The translations under genes were made by a program, and so were the position numbers. From Sipunculus nudus (Eukaryota > Annelida > Sipuncula > Golfingiida > Sipunculidae), in the NCBI GenBank assembly GCA_026874595.1, contig CM049313.1, forward strand, positions 72,534,659-72,598,658: a stretch of 64,000 nt of DNA, in the 5' to 3' direction. This document shows positions 34,786-47,700 of this stretch, piece by piece (the first letter of the stretch is position 1; each line of letters begins with the position of its first letter). Under the pieces are notes generated by a model, which had not been told where the DNA came from, ran no database searches, and saw only the letters and a list, made by a program, of their open reading frames with translations.

Positions 34786-36758
34786 GCTGTCCTCGGGGTA
34801 TTGTCTTGTCGCGTCCCCCCGCCCTTATCGAACCTTGACCGAATTAGTTCTCTCTGTTTCTCAAAACCGTTTAAGGGGACGCCATTTTATGTGCTCACTA
34901 AGATGTCCAGGTCGCATGGATGTCCAGGTTCTGCAGTGTGCCCGCTCGAAATTATGGGTATATATACCGCCTGTCAATGTGACCACCAATTTTAACATCT
35001 TAATGCACAGCCAATCAACTCAATTCATTTTAATATTTTTGACGTGGCGGATGCGTTTTTCGTACCTGTATTTAAATTCTGCATTGTGCCCGCTCGTACT
35101 ACATAACAACTTGAATATAAAATTGCTAAATTTCAAGGGTCCAAAACAGAAGACTAGATTCGACTTGCGGGACCAGTGCCGGAGCGCGGTACTAGTTCGT
35201 ATCGCATGCCACTGAAGTGAAGGTTGTGTCAGTGAAGGCCTCCAGAGGGCAGTCTGTGCTGTAAGCGGACCTTCCACCTGTCAGATAGGATGTGGAGTTG
35301 TCTGACGTTACACCCATGATTACAAATTACAACTACAAAAACAATACTTGTAATACTGACCCGACATCCGACAAAATCACAAACCTCTTAAGGGAAGCTG
35401 CTTAAGTATAATCCTGAAAAGAAAAAAAAAAAAAAGAAAAAAAGTTAAGTGAGAAAATTCTTGTATCAGTAAAACCTAGATCTGACATCAATCAGAAATC
35501 GATAGCGATTTAATGTGATAGAATTATATAACTGGAAAGGCACATGGCTAAGACCAACTCAATGAAGTGCCATGTCAATGCAGACCAAACTTCTTTTATA
35601 AAATAAAAACACCTGCTTTTGCCATGTTAATGGTCCAGTCAAGTTTCTCTCAGTATTAACGTCTCATCTGGTGTTGCGGTTATAGATATTTTGAAATAAT
35701 CATTTCTGTGGAAATAAGTTAATCAAAAACACAATATATTAATTAACGACACCAACAAAGTTCGGGTGAATTTATAGTGAAAAAAAAACAATTATCACAC
35801 GGTCTTGCCAATGAGTCGTTAATAGCACAGCCTTTAGATATTTGCCAAACAAATGCTGTAACCACGGGGAGCAGATTCTTGTTTAGAGCTGTCGATCTCC
35901 TGAGGATTGTTCACATTAATTTGGTCCATATAAAACAGAACGTACGGGGATGATGACACATCTACAGATCGACCTGGCTCCGTGCGGAGGCCGGCCGCCT
36001 AGGACAACAAGCAATGCACCAAACAACGTAGCAAATATGAGGCGAAAAACAAGCCTCTTTGGCCATTATCTTGCCTCACCATGATATGAGTTTCTGTCAT
36101 CTATAATGGACGATCGGTGAAAGAAAACGAATCACCATTGCGACCCCATCAAAACAGTCCACCTCGACTACTTGCTAATGAACCGACATTAAATTTAGAT
36201 AAGTGACGCTTGAAGTTTTTCAACTCTTGGAGACCAATTCCGTGCCAAGACCGAAAACTGGAGTTCTGCCAATGCCATTTGGTCGGACTCAGACGGTACG
36301 ACCATGCAAAGTCTTCGTTTCCGTGACACAAGTCTTTGTTTTATGTCTATGTGCGCCCGCGTCTCCTCGAGTCGTCTGCTGCACAGTCACCGTGCCGTGT
36401 CGGATAGTTTTGGCACCTTGCACGGATTGGCCGGGTTTATTGAGGGCTTGGGCCTCTTAAATTGCCATCATGTGTGGTAGTTTTACGGACACAAGCTCGA
36501 AAATTATTTATTTATAACAGGATATTTTCCAAGGGAATTACTTAATCAGGCTCGCCATCCTGATCTCCTTGGGGGATTAGGTATTGTATATAATTTGTAC
36601 CCAGAAACGTAGATAAAAGGAAAATAAAAACTCGCAAAGAAATAATAAACCCTATAGCAGCTCCCTTATAATATCATGCGTTCGGTGAAAAAATGGCAAG
36701 AAAAAGGAAAAATCAGGGTAAAATAATTACAGTATTCCAGGTGGAATTAACGACGTTA
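34786..36758. other. unique DNA with GC-balanced islands
   Basis: Segments near 34800-35290 and 35860-36470 are clearly richer in G+C than their surroundings and lack repeats. The longest open frame (34835-35215, 126 codons) has no recognisable domain and no splice context, so I do not call it. CTGCAKTGTGCCCGCTCG occurs twice (34932 and 35079). Confidence 0.35.
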
Positions 36759-36782
36759 ATATATATATATATATATATAATA

Positions 36783-36867
<85 letters not shown>
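36759..36867. repeat. (AT)n microsatellite
   Basis: More than 50 AT dinucleotides with one break. A short CT/GT-rich stretch (36891-36998) and a C-run follow. Confidence 0.95.
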
Positions 36868-36870
<3 letters not shown>

Positions 36871-38269
36871 GATTAACCATGCCGCTAGTCATCTCGCTCT
36901 CTCTCTCTCTGTCTGTCCGTCTATGTCTGTCTGTTTGTCTCTGTCCTCTGTCTGTCTGTCTCGCTCTCTGTCTGGCTCTCTCTCTCTCTCTCTCTCTAAT
37001 CGCGACCGTAACCCCCCCCCCCAAAAAAAAATCAATAGTTTTGAACTAAATGTCTTTAAAGATGCACATCCACTGTCCGATTTCTGAAAACTGGGTTATT
37101 TTCAATGTCGGGTAATAAAATCGGTGAGCTGATTTTGTGTCATATCACACTGGCGATTATCGGTTGATATATATGTCTCCATTGGTCAGCTCTATACAAA
37201 TAAAGAGACAACTGTCAGGTCTGACACACGCACACACTCACACACACACACATATATGACCATGGACCCTGACTGATGTAAAAATGCAAAGGAGACAAGT
37301 TAATCCCCTCCAACACAACCACTCTCGAAATAGGGACTGTTGTCCAAAATCTCCTCCCCATGCAGCCTTTATGCCAATGAGGGTAGAGAAGAACTAAAGT
37401 CACTATCCAAGAATTTCAAAATTTGCTTGACTCCCACAACATTACAGAATATGAATTTTGGTAAAATATGAAAGTAAAGTCTATTCAGTTTTAACACTTC
37501 ATTTTAGATAATTTAAATTTGATTTAAATCACGATTATTAAAAAAAAACTCATGATCGATATATGTACAGTTTCCGACCACTGACGCATGGAATCTACAA
37601 AATTTGATAAGCCTTATATGAAATGCATAAATGAAAGATTATTGAAGAAACATGATGGAACTATAAACTATCTGGATGATATTCACCTATAAAAACTCCC
37701 TTCCACCCCCACCCCCCCCCCCATGCACCGACCCCCCTATAATCTCAACATACCGTGGGGTTTATCGATGTGTTTTGTCAATATGTGGTAAACCTATATA
37801 TGGTCTGTTGGTAATATTTCTATGGGTTTCATGTTTTCAATTACCTGACAAAATATAACTAGAGAAAATATAGCTGAAAGTATGTGAAGACTTTTCCTTA
37901 TCATATAGTTCCTCGTGAAAAATATAAATCAATTTGTACATTGACATATATTGTACATTTCTTTAAGATAGGGTAGGACTTGATTCATTTATAAAGGAAA
38001 GCATCGGTAAATAGATGATGGATCCAAAGAGCACAATTTATTTGGGAGTAAGGGGCGGAAGTGTTTCGGACTGATCAATGAAGGGAAAATAAAGCGTGTT
38101 CTGAAAAAAAAATCTTGATAATTCAAACGATGTATAGTAAAATAAGTTAAAGGATAGAGTAACAGTTAATTTAAACAAACTTCAACAGTGTAACTGTAAC
38201 GAATATGTTGTACTCTGTTTTGTCTTCTGTCTAAGATATTAAAATATAATACATTTTTTTCAAAGAGTG
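36868..38269. other. AT-rich DNA with simple repeats
   Basis: It contains a (CT/CTGT)n stretch (36891-36998), a (CA)n stretch (37222-37252) and C-runs (37009-37021, 37700-37725). No gene or transposon ends are recognised. Confidence 0.4.
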
Positions 38270-38545
38270 TTATGGCTGTGCGGATCCAGGATTTAGGAAA
38301 GGGGGGGGGGGTCCAACCCAGGAAGACAAATCAAAACCCTAAAAAAAGGTCCCCAGGTCTGAAAAAAAGGGGGGGGGGTCCTGGCCGCAAAATTTTTTCT
38401 GAAGCCCTTAAAAACGTTGTTTCTGGTGAAAAAGGGGGGGGGGGGGGTCCGGACCCCCCTCCCCCCGGATCCGCTTCTGAATGGGGGGGGGGGGGGATGG
38501 GGGGGGGATGAGCAACGATGCCCCCTCTTGATCCGGCCCTGAGAA
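38270..38545. mobile_element. G-run-rich MITE-like remnant
   Basis: GTGCGGATCCAGG near 38278 faces CCGGATCCGC near 38465, giving inverted GCGGATCC ends around several G-runs. A second, related end (GATCCGGCCCTG) lies at 38530. The CAGGGCCGGATC type of terminus resembles hAT MITEs. No clear target duplication could be found, and the structure looks like two overlapping broken copies. Confidence 0.35.
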
Positions 38546-41500
38546 GAGTGTTTCGCGATTCCCATTTGTCATAACATTTTATGACTTTGTTCCTCCTTTT
38601 CCTCTTTGTTCCACTGGGAAAAAACTCCCGCCAGAATTCTACCGGATAAAATCCCCCGGTAACCTTGCATATCCTCCAGTGAAATCCCTCGATAACAAAA
38701 ATCCCCCAGCTCCAATAGCGTCCCTGTTGATATGACCCTGTGTCTGTGAATGAAAGCCTGCATAACTCGGCGCAAAGTACGGAATATTCTTGTTATATAG
38801 TTGTTTTCAACAATCTATTATATGAGAATTTAGTACATATATGTACATGTTTAATTAAATATTTCTATGGTCTTTAAATATCGTTATAGGCGTTCATTGT
38901 GTCTTGTAGTGGTGATTGTAACTTTAAATTTAATGCATGAACTCTTTCATAGACATTTTATTCACAATATATATAGTGTCTATATAGTACCTATATGATC
39001 CATATATTTACGTTATCATATAGGTTTGGAAAATAATGAATAATAACTAATACATTTATAAATCTATCAGCTGACATTTGAAACGTTTTGTCGGTTTTGA
39101 CTTGTATGTGATAGATCGATAGGGCTTGACAAGCATATTGTATTCTTATACTAAGAGTGTGCTCAACAAGACCGGGGGTTGCTTTATAGCCCACGTCTGC
39201 TCTGGTTGTACTGTAAAAACACGCCAGCGACAAAAGGCTGGCAGTTACAGCGAATGTACAACCTCTACATATGCTTGCGAGCGACATCGGGACTTTTTAG
39301 AGTAAGAAGGACAGGCTTGTATATACAGAGATCATGTCAGCCAAAACACGACTGACATGAGACATCACGAGACATCACGAGACATCAGAGACTTTTGTTT
39401 TCTGCGTCCGCATCAATATAATCGGAGCCAGGGGACTTTGTTACTATCCCTCAGCGGTTGTCAGTCGCGACCGTTTGATCCAAAACGAGGCCTGTCCGTG
39501 ACATGTTACCACCCGTGTCCCGTCCAGCCGCCTCCCTCAAGTTTCCATATACCTCAAGGGCGCCATTTTCATGACATATATACGGTAGAGTGTCGTCTGC
39601 TGTTCCCCGCCAAGACCTCCCTGGCCTGCGAGGGCAAAAGGTACAGCTCCCTGGCATTGCACATTTGTTATGGGAACTCTTCACAAGAGTATAGTATACC
39701 TTTATGGGGGTCCTGTGTTACAGATCTATTGTAATTTGCTGAGGGACTGCTTTGTATAATCCCGCGTATAAGTTGATTCTTTGTCTAACATAATGATACA
39801 TCTGCCGTGTTAGGTTTGGTGTAGATGAAAATATGTGGCCACGATAAACGTAGTTTATTAGTCTTTTTCGTATTAGATATATGAAACTTTATATCATTTT
39901 GTTATCAGAGACAAAGAAATTTGTACATATACATAAAGCATACATGACAGGGAATTAATCTAGACACACAAGGGACCCTTCACGTGAGACAGTTTGGTAA
40001 TAAAATTCATGCCAAAGGATAATAGATATTTGTTTTAGAGCGCCGCCTAGTGTCACATTACTGTTTTAGGTCATGCCCTTAGAGTTGTCCAGATGAATTA
40101 GTTTAAGATCGGTAACTAAAGCAGCGCTAACAATCAACACATTACCAACTAACATTCATAAAAGGTGAACATCAACGATTTTTACAAGGAAATATTGTAA
40201 ATATATCAGCTCTCTGACAGAGTAAAATCTCAGATTTTTATATATATACAGTTATAGTAAATTAATTGTTTTCCATTATGAGCGGCATCCGTAGTTCTTG
40301 CAAAATGTTGGTAAAATAAACGTTGTGGTTCATACAAAGAAATTTCAGAACCGAAGGTGAACCGCAAACTGATTTTCTTTTACGGCATTTCATTAGGCTG
40401 TATTTAACAATTTCATTTTATTCTGGATAAAACATTACCGGAATCATAATAGGCTGTGTCTTGCGAAAAACCAACCAGTCGAATGCACCAACTAGACATA
40501 ACAGCTGAAAAATAAAGAAAAGTCAAATAAAGATACTTCGCGGCAATAAGATTCTCTTCCCACGTCTTGTGTTTTCGCTAATAATGAAAAAAAAGGATGG
40601 TCAATTTGTAGCTGAAACCACCTCTTGAAGAAGCACTATTCTTCAAAAGACACGATGCTGGATGAATTTCAGAAGGAAAGAAAAATCAAGGAAATATATG
40701 TTATTATCTATTAAATTTGGATTTCAATGCACGCGTATTTTATAATAGCACGTTATTAGTATCGTTAATTTTATGGGTTCTTTTAAAAGCCTATGGAGTA
40801 TCCGACTCTTTCATTTTCGTGTGATATGTATATGATGATGAATACATTTATAGGACGGTAAACGCAGGCCTACGTTCATATTTCAGTTCATATATATAGT
40901 TGTTTCATAATTCATTTCTTTCAGAATTATTCTTATTTTTAAGCGAACCGAAGCAGGTACAATCGTTTAAGAAAAGTTTGACATGTTTAGAAAAATATGG
41001 TTTTTCCAATTCTGATGTTTTACTCTGGCGTGCACACGTTTACGTAAATCGATACATTGTTTAATCATATATTCTACACAGTGCGTGTATTAGATCAAGC
41101 ATTTAGATTTAAATTACGCTGAGCGTCAAGCGTGCATCAGAAACAAGAGTTTTGTCGAAACAGGCCGTAGTTACAGCTCCTGGGGAAGGACATTAATGAA
41201 AAATATCACGACAACGCAATCAACGACTGAATGTCACGCGGCAAGAAATAGGGCGTCTCCTTAATGCGCCATGCGCAAGTCCCAATCAAGGCGCGGGGAA
41301 GAACCGAGCGATTGCCATCAGAAATTCTTGCTTGTGGACAAAACTAATGACATAGGTCCTAAAACAAGGAAGGAGACAGCTCAGCCATTGATCCTCTCAT
41401 AGGACTAAAGCGCTGTACAGCCCGATAACCTAACTTTAATCTTTCCGCCCGACCTCTTGCACTAAGCCACCCCAAGGACACTTTACACAGCTGCTCCTTG

Positions 41501-42289
41501 ACTTTTGAGACCTCCGCGCTACAATCTAGTCCCCCAGGACCTGTTGCCGCTACAAGCCCCCGGGACACCACGACAGAATGACGGACGACCATTTTCTGCC
41601 TCCACCTCGGCGTCCCAAAACGACGCAGGGCCCGTCATGTTTGACCAAATATGGATCACAATTGTGATTTGGCGCGACCTCCATGCTTGCAGTTTTTAAC
41701 TTTCCACCCGGGTGGTTATTAAAGAAGATTTCTCCCCATACATGGTATCACAGATAAATGCGCTGGTTTTACCTGTCACAGTTATGTGGCAGTAAAAGGA
41801 ATTTAATAGACTCCTAAGGATGACATTAATAACTTAAATCAGTATTTCTTAGGTTTAGCCTACGACATAACTGTCGGCGGATCAAAACACATGTAATACA
41901 TAACGCTTACCTGATATCACAATACACTGCCTTTTCCCCTGTTAGTTTTTGTTCTTACGAAGTTTTGGAAAGATCTAAATAGCTATATATGTTACAAAAC
42001 AAGGAAGCAGGTACTTTTCCTTCTCATTTAGAGCGTCACAATTGGAGTTGAGAATTTTTATATTAAATGAATTAAATTGAAATTAAAAAATAAATGAGAT
42101 GGATATTAAGCCATACAAATGGAAAAATATGACAGATGACAAATCATTTTAAAGGACTTGACTTCGTATATATTTTGCTTTCAGGACCAAAACACATATG
42201 TGTTGCATTATTTTATATTTATATACGGAGCCATTCAGCAATTATAAGATTTTGAATTATATCATTTTTCTTTACGTCTATTCCTCCAA
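38546..42289. other. unique region with GC-balanced islands
   Basis: A 9-bp-arm hairpin TCATGTCAG/CTGACATGA (39332-39360) is followed by three copies of GAGACATCA. The segment 39357-39740 is GC-rich with a 125-codon frame of no recognisable type. A second GC-rich island lies at 41150-41720. No exon can be defended. Confidence 0.35.
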
Positions 42290-42933
42290 GCGTCTGTTTG
42301 CTTATCCAAAAATTCGTTTCCGGATGAGAACTCCATTTTTGGTAGATATATGCATTTCAAACTTGATTTATATAAGGCCAACCACTACAGCAAGATTTTT
42401 TTTATTTTGGGGTCATGAGGTCAAAGGTCAAGGTCAAAGGGCCAACTTCTATATAGAACGATTTTGGATGCATCTTAAGAGAAAATTTTCAATACAAACC
42501 TTCCATCTTCCACATATTTTCACCTGCCAATAGTCTACGAAACTTTAATTATCACAAGGTCAAGGTCACAGGGACCATCTGTCCACAAATTTGCTTCCAG
42601 ATGATAACTCCAGTTTGATGGAATTATTGGTTTCAAACTTGTCTTAATTGTACTTTGTCCACCAGTTAAGTAAGAGTCCTATTGATTTCTGGGTCATGAG
42701 ATCAAAGTCCCAGGTCACAGAATCTACTTATTTATAAAGATTGTGGATGCATTGTAAATCAAACTTTTCATCCCAGACTTTCCATCTTTCACATATGGCT
42801 CATCTCCCAAAATGGAAGAAATCTATGGATATAGAGGTTACCAAGTCAGAGGTCAAAGTCACTGGACCCACTTTATTTTAAAGATTGTTATGAGAATCAA
42901 AATGGCGTAAGTCCAAGGATAGTAAGTTCTTGG
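42290..42933 (+). repeat. Helitron-like body modules, headless
   Basis: Four modules carry GGTCA clusters at 42411 (GAGGTCAAAGGTCAAGGTCA), 42553, 42690 and 42845, with the family phrase around CAAACCTTCCATCTT. The segment abuts the head of the next copy at 42934. Confidence 0.7.
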
Positions 42934-44382
42934 ATTTTTAGCTCAGCTGACTGTAAGTCATCTGAGCTATAGCGATCACTCTTTGTCCGTCGTCCGTCCG
43001 GCCGTCTGTCCGTTAACAAGGCACAAATCGTAACCACTGGACCTGGAATCTTCTTACTTTATATCCAGAGAGGTCCATGATAAATCTCCTTGGAGACCTG
43101 GAATTAGGTCTCTGTTACCCATATTCGTCAAGCTATGGGGCTCCGAAGTACCCCCCAGAATAATGAAAAATTTAATACAAAAGCTCAAGTATCTGAACAA
43201 CTAATGCATTGATCACCATGATTTTTTGCATGGATATTGATCATGGAGTGTTTCATCAGTTTCTGCAGACTGGTAGCGCCACCTGTATTTTATCGATTTT
43301 TTACGATTTTTTCCCTCTATTTTTGAGACCTCAAAAGATGCCGTCATCTGTTAACAGGGCACAAATTGTAACCTCTGGACCTTGAATCTTCTCACTTTAC
43401 ATCAAGAAAGGGCCATGGAAAATATTCTTGGAAACCTGGAGTTAGGTCTTTGTTACCCATATTCGTCAAGCTATGGGGCTCAGAAGTATCCCTAAGAATA
43501 ATGAAAAATTTGATACAAAAGCTCAAGTATCTGAACAACTAATGCATTGATCACCATGATTCTTTGCATGGATATTGATCATGGAGTTTTTCATCAGTTT
43601 CTGCAGACTGGTGGTGCCACCTGTATTTTTTTCGATTTTTTACTATTTTTTTTATCTATTTTTGAGACCTTAAAAGATGCCGCATCTGTTAACAGGGCTC
43701 AAATCGTAACAACTAGACATAGAATCTTCTCACTTTACATCCAGAGAGGTACATGAAAAGTCTCCATGGAAACCTGAAATTAGATCTCTGTTACCCATAT
43801 TCTCTGAGGTATTGGGCTTATAAGCACCACCCATCATAATTAAAAATTTGATACAAAAGCATGGCACAAATCGTAAACATAGGACATGGAATCTTCTAAC
43901 CTAAAATCCAGGGATGTCTATGAAAATCTCCTTGGAAACGTGTATTTAGGTCTCTGTTACCATATTTTCTGAGCTATCGGGCTTATGAATAATCAGCACT
44001 TCTCAGAATAATTGAAAATTTGATACCAAAGTAAGGCACATTTCATAACCTTTGGGCCCAGAATCTTCTATGTTGACATCCTGAGAGTTCCTCAAAAGTT
44101 CTCCCCAGAAACCTGAAATTGGGTGACAGTGAACTATATTTTCACAGTTTTGGTGTATGTTTGAGCACCCTAGAAATAATGCAAAATACACAAAAATTGC
44201 CAGATTCCTCATGAAAGGCCGGTTGGTTTGTCATCAGATTTGTTGTGCTTATGGGTCTTAATGAACTTAAGCTAATATGCATAAACAATGATTCCACCTA
44301 CATTATCTTAATTAGTTGTCTGTGCAAGGACATATTGTCAACATGTCAGTCGGCTGAGCGTCATGACCCACGGGTCACTTGT
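42934..44382 (+). repeat. complete Helitron-like copy, GTTAACAGGGC subtype, 1.45 kb
   Basis: ATTTTTAGCTCAGCTGAC opens the copy. GTTAACARGGC blocks at 43013, 43351 and 43689 are exactly 338 bp apart, and shorter blocks follow. The tail is GTCGGCTGAGCG, the palindrome TGACCCACGGGTCA (44364-44377) and CTTGT (44378-44382). The head GCTCAGCTGAC and tail GTCGGCTGAGC are short complementary repeats. A 3' hairpin, T-rich junctions and internal tandem repeats are the known layout of non-autonomous Helentron/Helitron elements. Confidence 0.78.
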
Positions 44383-44505
44383 TTTATTTTTTCAACAAAG
44401 GCGCATGTACTGTGTTTACTAACACCTTGTGGATAAACAAGGTCACACATCCGTCACAGAGGCGTTATAAGAACCTTTCTCAGCTGCAATAACCTACGTA
44501 GAACG

Positions 44506-44700
44506 TAGCTTAGTGGTTAAGGCGTTGGACTTCGGAGCTGATGGTCCCCGGGAATTCCATCTGTGCTAATGGCACAATGGTGATATCTCGCTTGAACCTA
44601 AAAGATTTGCTCTAATGTCTCAACGACAGTTTGTGTCCTGGATTATTCCTTACCCCGTGCATATAAAACCTGAAATCCAGAAGGCTTAATAATTACTAAT
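44506..44700 (+). mobile_element. tRNA-derived SINE remnant
   Basis: TAGCTTAGTGGT at 44506-44517 matches the RNA polymerase III box A at 11 of 12 positions and continues as AAGGCGTTGGACTTCGGAGC, like a tRNA D and anticodon arm. The expected box B 43 bases on is damaged (GGTCCCCGGGAATTCC), so no functional tRNA is present. The downstream body is not recognised and its end is uncertain. Confidence 0.5.
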
Positions 44701-47700
44701 CATCCTTATCGTATGAATACCTTCATCCTCATTCAATAGACAGTGCCACCAACAGGCCTTGGACCTATTCTATAAAAAAAAATACTTACAGACCAATAAT
44801 ATGTACGCAGAGTAAGCCAGAAATCATATAGATTCTACAGAAAAGATAGGTGAGTATTTTTCTTGCTATGATTCAAAGTGTGTTCGATTTGGACAAGAAG
44901 AATGCGCAGCGTTCTTTACTCTAACACCCCTGGCCTTGGTCTTTCCCACAAAGGTCCGCCCTCTGTAGGAGTAAATGTCAGATTATATCAACGACCTTTA
45001 AATCAACCTATTATATTTATTTACAAGGTGTTGGTTATAACAATATGTATATTGAGTGGGAATAAAGGTAACACTGCGGCGAATAATGATTCGTTTTCAT
45101 GAAAAGTTTTCGTTTGTACATAACTGTAATTTACTGGGAGCTGGTAGGCGTTAAAGATGTTTCCTCTTTGGCAGGTTATAATTTCAATATTCAACTAACG
45201 AAAGGGAGATTTTAACTTGAGACTTCATCTCTTTTGTTCTGCTCATTTTTCCACAAGGCTTAACTCTCTTTATCAAACTACAGGCGATTTCATTTTGACA
45301 CTAGTATGTTTCAGAACCACATTTAATTCTTATCTAAACTTAAATAGTCTGAACAGTTGGAACATTTTCTTTTAAATGGACAGCATGGCCTTTCCTACGG
45401 TGGAACCCCACAGTGACCGGAGTATTCACATCACCCGGCAAAACTTATGATACTTATTGTGGATAAACTGCCGCCCCGGGTGAATGTTACCTCAGGAGCA
45501 ACGCTGTGCAGCCTAATGGATCTATCGCATGAGCTTGGCAGAGCACGCTGCCCCGGCATGGAAGGCATGGGACAAGCCCGCCACACACTATTAATTCCTA
45601 TAACTCTTAATCTCTTCAAGAAGCTGGCACGAACCTCGGGTCATTATTGGGGATTTGGCGGGTCCGGAGGGACCAGCAATTCTTTCTTAATCAAGCTCGG
45701 CTCTATTCCCCGGCTTTTTTCTCACCGGGTAGCGAGGGGACCTGTTCTGAATAATTCACCTAACATTCCCTTCATTTGCGGCTGTTGCGACACCACATCA
45801 CTACGCGTGACACACGCCAATATCTCAGGCCGGAAATTTGACAGAACTACATCCTTGCCTCCCTCAAAGGGGCATCAAAACTTAGCAATTGTCTCCTAGA
45901 TCGGCGCCCGGTATTTTTGTGTTGTCTGTCTGTGGAGTCTTTGGGACCACCGAGAACAAGAAGGCAATATACTTGTTTGTTTCTCAAGGTTGAAAAAAGG
46001 AGACCACAAAACATTCACCGAAACCGTATCCCTGTTTATATCCATGAACACTTCGACTGGCTCCCTTAACATAGATCGCTTGCAGCTCCTTTTACAACTT
46101 CTCTAAAACTGGACATCTATTTTTTTCTTGTGTTGTGTCACGAAATTGCCTATCCTTTCTGAATATCCTGGATCTTGACACTGTACATGCAGTGTTTCTA
46201 AATTATTAATCCATGGGGAAGCATTTTAGTGAACACCAAATTTCAAGAGTAATGAAATGGAATCTTTAAGTGTTTTTTTTTTACTATCCTATCTAAATGT
46301 GACATTTGCAAATTGATTCAAACTTTCTAATTTCTGTTGTTTCTACAAAAGCTACTTTACAGCGTAAATTCCGATTAGAAGTATTTTGCAAAACATTTAT
46401 AAATCGCGCAGGTCTCAGTAGGTCTAAATCAATCGCTTGGTATATAGACAGTGCTTCTTGAAGAAATAACAACTGAATTACCTTGAGCATGGACCAAAGG
46501 ACATAAAATCATAAAGTCAGTTGATGGATGGGTTTAAATTAAAATTCGAACTTTAAAATTTAAATTTTAATGTAAAATTTAACTATGAAATGATGTCATG
46601 TGTGTGGCGTTTGTGACAAGGGTCCTATGACTAACACTAACCAGAGGATCAAATCATTCAAAGCAACAAACCCAGCCACTGCAACCTCCCCTATGACATT
46701 TATACATGTATATATGAACACATATAGATGAAATCTCATGAAGCATGTGGGTGGCCTAGAAAGCTGGAGGGGGTGAGAGGGTGTCAGACATTACAAACCC
46801 ATGAGAAAATTATTTTAAAAAGGGGAGCAAAACTAAAAAGAATTGCTGCCACACATTGGGGTTCCGCAAAAACACCAGCTATTCCAACAAGTATATAGCC
46901 GTTTGTAAATTTATGTCCTCTCCTATCTCTATGTATCTGATGATCCAATGTGGTGTCTCAATTTCTTTAATTACAGATGTATTTATGTAAGAAGAATCTA
47001 AAACTTTAAGATTATATTAACAGAACTGAATTGATTGATCGTGAAAAAAATTAATCTTTGTACATCTTCTATATATATATTATAGTCCCTCTCTGTTACA
47101 TATAAACATAACCCCGTTTAATGCAAACATTAAAATGGTTGAGAGTTAATTTTGTAGAGTATGTTCCAGTATAATTATCCCAAAGCATTTTTTATGATGA
47201 CAAAGGAAATACATTTTACCGTTTAGTGGGTATAGATTGCAGATTGACAGTTCTGTGAGAGACGACAAGCATGCTGATACAATAAGCAGCAAAAATTCTG
47301 TTCCTTGTTTAAAAGACGAAACCAGAGCCGACGCAATCCACCTGTAACGAATGATTTGAAGTCTAACCGACTTTTTCTCCCAGGAGGCACGGGCCGAGAC
47401 GCAATGTGATTGTGTCTCGGCCAAATACCCTGAATTGGACGTCAGCGTCCAACGCGACGCCAGGATTTTTAAGAGGAGAGGAAACAGTTAATAAAATGGT
47501 CTGTGTTGTCAGGATTACTTATGAGAGAAAGGAAGTCATACTAATGGCCCTGAACAATTGTCACTGTCTAAGGGTGTAAAATATGAAGTGGCCAATATGT
47601 AATAAGAATTTGCCGGAGGTGATTTTGGAAGTCCAAGCATGACCCTCACAGCTCACAGGATAGTGCCATCGGATGTAACAGGAGAACTCGGATATTTATG

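Noticed and set aside
34835-35215. 126-codon open frame
   Set aside because: No similarity to any family I know, Cys/Arg-rich mixed composition, and AT-rich DNA at its 3' half.
36693-37049. Proteins of Tyr/Ile or Ser/Leu runs on both strands
   Set aside because: Translations of (AT)n and (CT)n microsatellites.
44506-44580. Functional tRNA gene
   Set aside because: The T arm is disrupted (GGTCCCCGGGAATTCC). SINE remnant.
45447-45899. 150-codon open frame
   Set aside because: No recognisable domain, no splice context and no codon pattern different from the reverse strand. It is chance in a GC-balanced island.
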